A stretch of 64,000 nt of DNA from Pogona vitticeps (Eukaryota; Chordata; Lepidosauria; Squamata; Agamidae). The stretch spans positions 159,968,001 to 160,032,000 of the forward strand of contig NC_135787.1 in assembly GCF_051106095.1 (NCBI RefSeq), in the 5' to 3' direction. Each line of letters begins with the position of its first letter. The first letter of the stretch is position 1. The position numbers and the translations under genes were made by a program. Under the pieces are notes generated by a model. It searched no databases and was not told where the DNA came from. It worked only from the letters and a program-made list of their open reading frames with translations. Below, piece after piece: positions 62,531 through 64,000 of the stretch.

Positions 62531-64000
62531 CATCAACAGATCTCAGGTCACTGACTATGGTCATAACTCAGCTTCATGACAGCCGTATTGTGCGTTTGAA
62601 CACAGAGCCCAAAGCAATGTGATGCTACATGTGTTTAATATATTTGCTTTACATTCATAGTAGCAGGTTCAAAGTTTGCCTAATCTAGTTTGGGATTGAA
62701 ACAGCAGGCAGGTGGGGTTAACCATTCCCCTGCTTGCTAAAATCCAGGCAAGGGGAAAAGGCTGTATCTGCCAACGGAAGCGTCTTTCCAGAGGTTAACA
62801 GGAGCTTTGTGGGCTAAGATTTTCACTGAGGCCAAAGCCAGGGGTGAAAAGTTAACTTTCCTCCCTGTATACCAAGAGTTCTGATCCTTGCAGCTGTCCT
62901 TTTGAAAGGTAAAACAGCAGCAACGACAGCTACATTAATGCATTTGTGTATTTCTCATCCCATCTGTTCTGGCCTACAGAACTGTTTCGATTATGTCAAA
63001 AGAGGAGAACTTGGTTTGTAAATACAAAACAGGTGCATGCATAAAGAAGCCTGAAACCCCTTTCTTCTTCCCTTCCCCCTCTGTACAAACTTTCTCCCCA
63101 AATATTTTGCTCTCCGACAGCTTCCTTTCATCAGTGGAATCACAAATTGGAGGCAGGCAAAACTCAGAAACGATGCCTTTTTTAAAACAAAATTCAGAAC
63201 TTTCAGTGCTGGCTGAGGGCATGCTTGTAGTTCTTGTCTCAAAAGGAAAGAGGTGCCACAACGCAACAAGCATTGGTGGAAGAAAATTTTGCAGTCCTAA
63301 CTCACACATTGTTTGTGATCTGATGAGATCTGTAATCTTTGTACGGTGGAAGAGGTTCCTTTTCTGCACACACAGAACTGCTGCCACCACACCTGGCTTC
63401 TCACCCTGATGTAGCTCCTGGGATTGCTGTGAGGCTAAAACACTACTTTAAACTCCCAGGAGGAAGGCAGGGAGCAGAATGTAACAAATAAGTGGCAGAG
63501 AAAAACATGCAAATTAGAGCTCATCAGAATACAAGAAGAAAACACCACCAGCTGTGAAACAGCCAGAGGCTTCTATTCCTCCCTTTGTGGAAGGAAGAGT
63601 TAATGACCTTGGGTAGCTATAACGCTGCTTGATCTAATATCATACACCACTGGGCCCCGGCATTAGGTTGTTCACATACGACTCATCAGTCTGCAATTAG
63701 TTTCATACAGAGAAGAGAAAATACCACATCATAAAACATATCCCTCTTCTTCTTTTTTTAAACTGAATGACTGTAGCCACAAGACTACTTTAGGGAGCTA
63801 TAAGGAATTTCAATGCTGCTAGAGACAAAGCAGGTTTTTCTGCAGGTAATCCTGACTCATTGTCTCTACCACAAGTTTAATTAAAGTACTGTCAAGTGCA
63901 TTTCCATATGGGGTTGGGTTTTCACATGAGCACAAGGGGGGGGGGAAAATCTAACAGGTGAAGCTTTGCCCATCATTTCCATGACGGAAAAACAACGCTA

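Larger units (their letters stand above)
60391..64000 (-). other. HEBP1 intron 1, partial
   Basis: No HEBP1 first exon was found in this stretch on the minus strand. Apart from two old LINE-like fragments (61270-61400, 62310-62530), nothing was recognised. Overlapping 138-codon frames on both strands at 62974-63409 look spurious. Confidence 0.7.

Noticed and set aside
62974-63409. Two 138-codon frames on opposite strands over the same interval
   Set aside because: Mutually overlapping with no domain resemblance, inside HEBP1 intron 1.

Overview
The window reads as vertebrate nuclear DNA from a squamate reptile, most likely a lizard. The protein-coding content is vertebrate (GPRC5A, GPRC5D, HEBP1). 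The repeats point to squamates: BovB (RTE-clade) LINEs together with Sauria-type SINEs that share the BovB 3' end, CR1- and L2-like LINE tails, a Penelope-like element, a DIRS-like element and many short DNA transposons. The species cannot be named from sequence alone. There are no bacterial features and no CRISPR array.

Layout. GPRC5A lies on the plus strand at 964-6277. Its coding part is complete in three coding exons and predicts 349 residues. GPRC5D lies on the minus strand (coding exons 30515-29615 and 27426-27359; last coding exon not found). HEBP1 lies on the minus strand (coding exons 60390-60252, 59940-59760 and 55417-55246; the first exon, about 26 codons, is beyond the right edge). 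This is the same order and orientation as on human 12p13: GPRC5A forward, GPRC5D reverse, HEBP1 reverse. GPRC5A and GPRC5D are therefore tail-to-tail paralogues that keep the same intron phases (1, then 0), which supports an old tandem inverted duplication. Their products are orphan seven-helix receptors. HEBP1 is a soluble SOUL-family tetrapyrrole-binding protein and is linked to them only by synteny.

Between the genes is intergenic and intronic DNA dense in repeats. Highlights are: a Sauria SINE inside a short DNA transposon at 11 kb; a Penelope-like element at 16.4-17.5 kb; a hAT-type MITE with a perfect 8-bp target duplication at 22.6 kb; an antisense LINE interrupted by a BovB fragment at 22.9-26.3 kb; a DIRS-like tyrosine-recombinase retroelement fossil at 39.7-44.1 kb that carries an L2-like tail with a Tigger-like MITE inside it; a long BovB copy at 51.7-54.1 kb split by another Tigger-like MITE; and a 343-bp palindromic element in HEBP1 intron 3. 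Large simple repeats sit at 22.8, 28.1, 30.9, 47.5 and 48.7 kb.

I did not see a novel biological system. The most useful results are the exon models of the three genes, the small GPRC5D exon, a tandem splice-donor arrangement in GPRC5D, and the nested insertions that date the transposons relative to one another. Family names for repeats come from recognition of motifs and terminal structure, not from a database search.
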